From: Marinoscillum pacificum
GTDB taxonomy: Bacteria; Bacteroidota; Bacteroidia; Cytophagales; Cyclobacteriaceae
Reading direction: 5' to 3'
Assembly (NCBI RefSeq): GCF_024714495.1
Contig: NZ_JAMZMJ010000009.1
Span: forward strand, 62,001 to 126,000
Length of the DNA: 64,000 nucleotides
Position numbers and translations under genes: made by a program
In this document: positions 61,486-64,000 of the stretch, piece after piece
Layout: each line of letters opens with the position of its first letter
Numbering within the stretch: the first letter of the stretch is position 1
The notes under the pieces: generated by a model
Seen by the model: the letters and a program-made list of their open reading frames with translations, nothing else
What the model was told of the DNA's origin: nothing
Databases searched by the model: none

Positions 61486-64000
61486 CTCGAAGCAGGTTTA
61501 CTGGATTTACTTCTGTGGCTTTAATAAGATGAATGACAATAGTGCCTCCGATTAGCAAAATACTTCCTAAGAAAGCAAGGGCGAAATGCACAACAGAAAC
61601 ATCAATATGGTACGCATAGCCATTCAACCATTTTCGCATAATGAAACTAACAAATGGCACTGCCAATGTAAATGCAACAGCAAAGAGCCAGGCAAACTTT
61701 CCAGAAAGGAGTCTGATCAATACAGACCGAGATGCTCCCAAAACTTTTCTAATACCTATTTCCTTAATTCGCCTATTGACTGTGTAGGCAGTCAACCCAA
61801 TTATGCCAAGACTGGAAATGAGAATAGAAAGAGTCATGAACAAACTAAAAATCCACTTTATCTTTTGTTCTGATTGATACTGTCTTTCAATGTCTTTGTC
61901 AACAAACCTTAGATCTAGCTGTGCATTAGTGTCTAGATCTTTCAATGTAGCCTCCAACAATTCGACTGTCTGAGTAATTTGGCCAGAAGCGATTTTTATT
62001 GTAACAAAATCCTGAGATGATACTTGAGTAAGAATAATCGGCTCCACTGCATGATGTAACGATTTGAAATGAAAATTTTCAAAAACACCGACAATCTTCC
62101 CTTTCCCTACATTGTCCAGCCACTTACCTACTGCCTCATCCACCGTGAATCCCATTAGCTCCGCAGCTGCTCGATTGATCATATAGACAGGTTCCTCGCT
62201 AAATTTATCTTCAAAAAATCTTCCATTAAGCAACTGTAATCCAAAAACCTTAGCAAAACGACAATCAACTTCCATTTCAGGTATTACTGATTGTAGTTCA
62301 GAATCTTTCCCTTCCCAATCAACACCATGTGTTGCTTCTTTTAGATCAACCGGTATAGAAGATGAATATGCGAATGTTTGCAAAAGTGAGTGCCCAAAAA
62401 GGTGAGATTCAAGAGATTCAGGTTTCACCGCATGAGGCACCTTGAAGTAAGCCAACTGATCTTGATCAAAGCCCAAGTCCTTATCCAAAATCATGTTTAT
62501 CTGACCTTGCATAATTATACCCGAGGAAATAAGGCAAACACTAACTAAAAACTGAAAGCCTACCAAAACATTTTTCACATCTAAAATACGCTCTCGACCA
62601 TAGAGAGAACTCTCAGGTCTTTGTACGGTATTGACTCTAGTGAGCGTTATAGCAGGGTAAATCCCTCCTCCAATTCCAACAAAAAACAAAAGTCCAAGAA
62701 TACACCAAACAACAACTGGTGAAGTAAAATCCAGGGCAAGATTCGTTTCCAAAATAGAATTGAAATAAGGTAAGAATAAGAAAGTCCCTAAAAGAGCTAT
62801 AAGCATGCTTAAAGTGGCGTACATTAATGATTCTAAAATAAAATAAGCTTTCAGCTGTCTTGTTGATGCACCAATTGTTTTTCTTAATTTTATACCTTTC
62901 CACCTGCTGAGATAATGAGCAATACTCAGATTGTTATAATTAATACCAGCGATGAGTAAGATCAGAATGGCTATCACAGATAGGGCTCTTAAGTAAACAA
63001 TGCTTCCACCGGAGTCTGTATCAAACTGTAGATTTTTGTATAAATGAATATCTCGGATCGGTTCTATATTAAAATCAACTTTAAGAGAGCTGACATTAGC
63101 TTCAAAAACTTCAATCATACGTTCATTGATGCTGGCTAATTCATCCTCAGATAGTTGCCTTGGATAGACTTTGAAGTAAGTCATAAAGCCAAACATATCC
63201 CAGCCATCATAGTCGTATGGAGAACTTTCCTCTTCGTAATACAACGGCATCACCACATCGAATCTCAAATGAGAGTTGGACGGTATATCTTCAAAAACTC
63301 CACTTACCACCAGGTCATGATCACTTTCGCGAATCACCTTACCAATTACATCTTCTGAACCAAAAAATTTCACGGCAGTAGAGCTGGAAATTGCTATTTG
63401 ATTGAGACCCATCAGCAAGGTGTTTTCATTTCCCTTAAGAAGATTAAAAGAAAATTCCTGAAAGAAATTTTGATCCGCATGAATTACTCTTGATTCTTCA
63501 AACCTTCTGTTTTCAATTTCAAAAGTGTAATCAAACATCCCTCGAACCCTCACTGTACTTTCTATGAAGCTAAAATTATCATGAAGAGCACCTGCAAGTG
63601 ATCCTGGACCAACCGCAGTGTGAAAGTCCTCTGCATTACAAGAAAGCCGATACATACGATCAGAATCTTCATGAAATGAATCATAACTGAACTCTTGCTC
63701 TACCCACAGCATAATCACAAGACATGTCATCAGGCCAGCTACTATACCAATCAGGTTGATAGATGCAAAAAACTTATTGCGTCTCAGGTGTCTTACTGAA
63801 GTAATCACATTATGTCTCACAAGACTAAGCTGACTCATCCTGTGAGTACCACTGAAAGACCTGATGATTCCAGGCCTAAACAACTTCAACACCTCCCAAA
63901 CAAATAGCAACCGAGCTCTTATCAAACTCTTTTCCTCCACGTTTTCTTCAAACAACTCTATCAGGTCTCCCTCAATGTATTTGAGCAACTCAGGTCGGCA
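61478..64000 (-). CDS. large FtsX/MacB permease with permease-prefix domain (first of three, 5' end cut)
   Basis: At least 840 aa are visible; the frame is open to base 64000 (CRPELLKYIEGDLIELFEENV), so the true start lies beyond the window and the TTG at 63988 is only an internal codon. The prefix domain, two MacB/FtsX halves and motifs RWKGIKLRKTIGASTRQLKAY and VNRRIKEIGIRKVLGASRS are present. It is more distant from the other two. The stop overlaps the next start by 8 bp. Confidence 0.92.
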   Translation of the reverse strand, partial: CRPELLKYIEGDLIELFEENVEEKSLIRARLLFVWEVLKLFRPGIIRSFSGTHRMSQLSLVRHNVITSVRHLRRNKFFASINLIGIVAGLMTCLVIMLWVEQEFSYDSFHEDSDRMYRLSCNAEDFHTAVGPGSLAGALHDNFSFIESTVRVRGMFDYTFEIENRRFEESRVIHADQNFFQEFSFNLLKGNENTLLMGLNQIAISSSTAVKFFGSEDVIGKVIRESDHDLVVSGVFEDIPSNSHLRFDVVMPLYYEEESSPYDYDGWDMFGFMTYFKVYPRQLSEDELASINERMIEVFEANVSSLKVDFNIEPIRDIHLYKNLQFDTDSGGSIVYLRALSVIAILILLIAGINYNNLSIAHYLSRWKGIKLRKTIGASTRQLKAYFILESLMYATLSMLIALLGTFLFLPYFNSILETNLALDFTSPVVVWCILGLLFFVGIGGGIYPAITLTRVNTVQRPESSLYGRERILDVKNVLVGFQFLVSVCLISSGIIMQGQINMILDKDLGFDQDQLAYFKVPHAVKPESLESHLFGHSLLQTFAYSSSIPVDLKEATHGVDWEGKDSELQSVIPEMEVDCRFAKVFGLQLLNGRFFEDKFSEEPVYMINRAAAELMGFTVDEAVGKWLDNVGKGKIVGVFENFHFKSLHHAVEPIILTQVSSQDFVTIKIASGQITQTVELLEATLKDLDTNAQLDLRFVDKDIERQYQSEQKIKWIFSLFMTLSILISSLGIIGLTAYTVNRRIKEIGIRKVLGASRSVLIRLLSGKFAWLFAVAFTLAVPFVSFIMRKWLNGYAYHIDVSVVHFALAFLGSILLIGGTIVIHLIKATEVNPVNLLRDE

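Noticed and set aside
63155-63358. Plus-strand ORF within the first FtsX permease
   Set aside because: Shadow frame of a coding region; no ribosome site or recognised family.
1-64000. CRISPR arrays, tRNA, rRNA, prophage or toxin-antitoxin loci
   Set aside because: No regularly spaced repeats, cloverleaf-type sequences, integrases, phage structural genes or paired small toxin/antitoxin genes were seen on either strand.

Overview
The window is 64 kb of chromosome from a member of the Bacteroidota, most likely a marine Cytophagales relative. This is inferred from four things: several promoters of the TTG / 19-20 bp / TAnnTTTG type; TTG starts on core genes such as aroA and rplM; typical families (arsenosugar ArsS, DUF4249, DUF3857, PF10023 aminopeptidase, DUF2795, CzcA fused to an outer-membrane factor); and stacked FtsX permeases with an N-terminal permease-prefix domain. 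There are no rRNA, tRNA, CRISPR, phage or transposase genes.

Layout. 1-1625: end of aroB, a 53-residue ORF on the other strand, and aroA. 1626-3591: a structured leader with an intrinsic terminator, then a two-gene arsenosugar operon (AhpD-like protein, radical-SAM ArsS). 3829-9885: a secreted protein of unknown function, overlapping genes for an M15 peptidase and a YkuD L,D-transpeptidase (cell wall), and an M28 peptidase. 9938-17956: a BlaI/M56 pair in which the M56 protease carries BamA-like POTRA repeats, a heavy-metal RND efflux operon, and a small zinc-ribbon protein. 18026-32366: housekeeping genes, namely ettA, a DUF349 gene, ispD-queA, an FtsX permease, recA, a PhoB/PhoR-like pair with an RluA synthase, and rplM-rpsI-rpsB-tsf. 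32451-45277: a small secreted protein, an S1/P1-nuclease/phospholipase C-like enzyme, rpsT, radC, a DUF1684 gene, pheT-(coiled coil)-zapA-rny, a pair of transglutaminase-like DUF3857 genes, and a four-helix protein.

45325-64000 is an accessory region that records a recent rearrangement. A cassette of four genes (246-residue secreted protein, TonB-dependent receptor with STN domain, DUF4249 lipoprotein, macroglobulin/plug-like secreted protein) sits between a metallo-beta-lactamase-fold gene and three tandem FtsX permeases. It is present twice. The right copy (49009-55925) is intact. In the left copy (46072-48767) the receptor and the macroglobulin gene are broken, and the 246-residue and DUF4249 genes remain open. 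A 45-bp piece of the 3' end of the metallo-beta-lactamase-fold gene recurs at both right-hand boundaries, and a 3' piece of the last FtsX gene lies at the left boundary.

The most unusual single gene is the M56 protease with BamA-like POTRA repeats (9938-11344). The most unusual locus is the decayed cassette duplication with its mosaic DUF4249 paralogues. All family assignments come from reading motifs by eye, and no database search was run.
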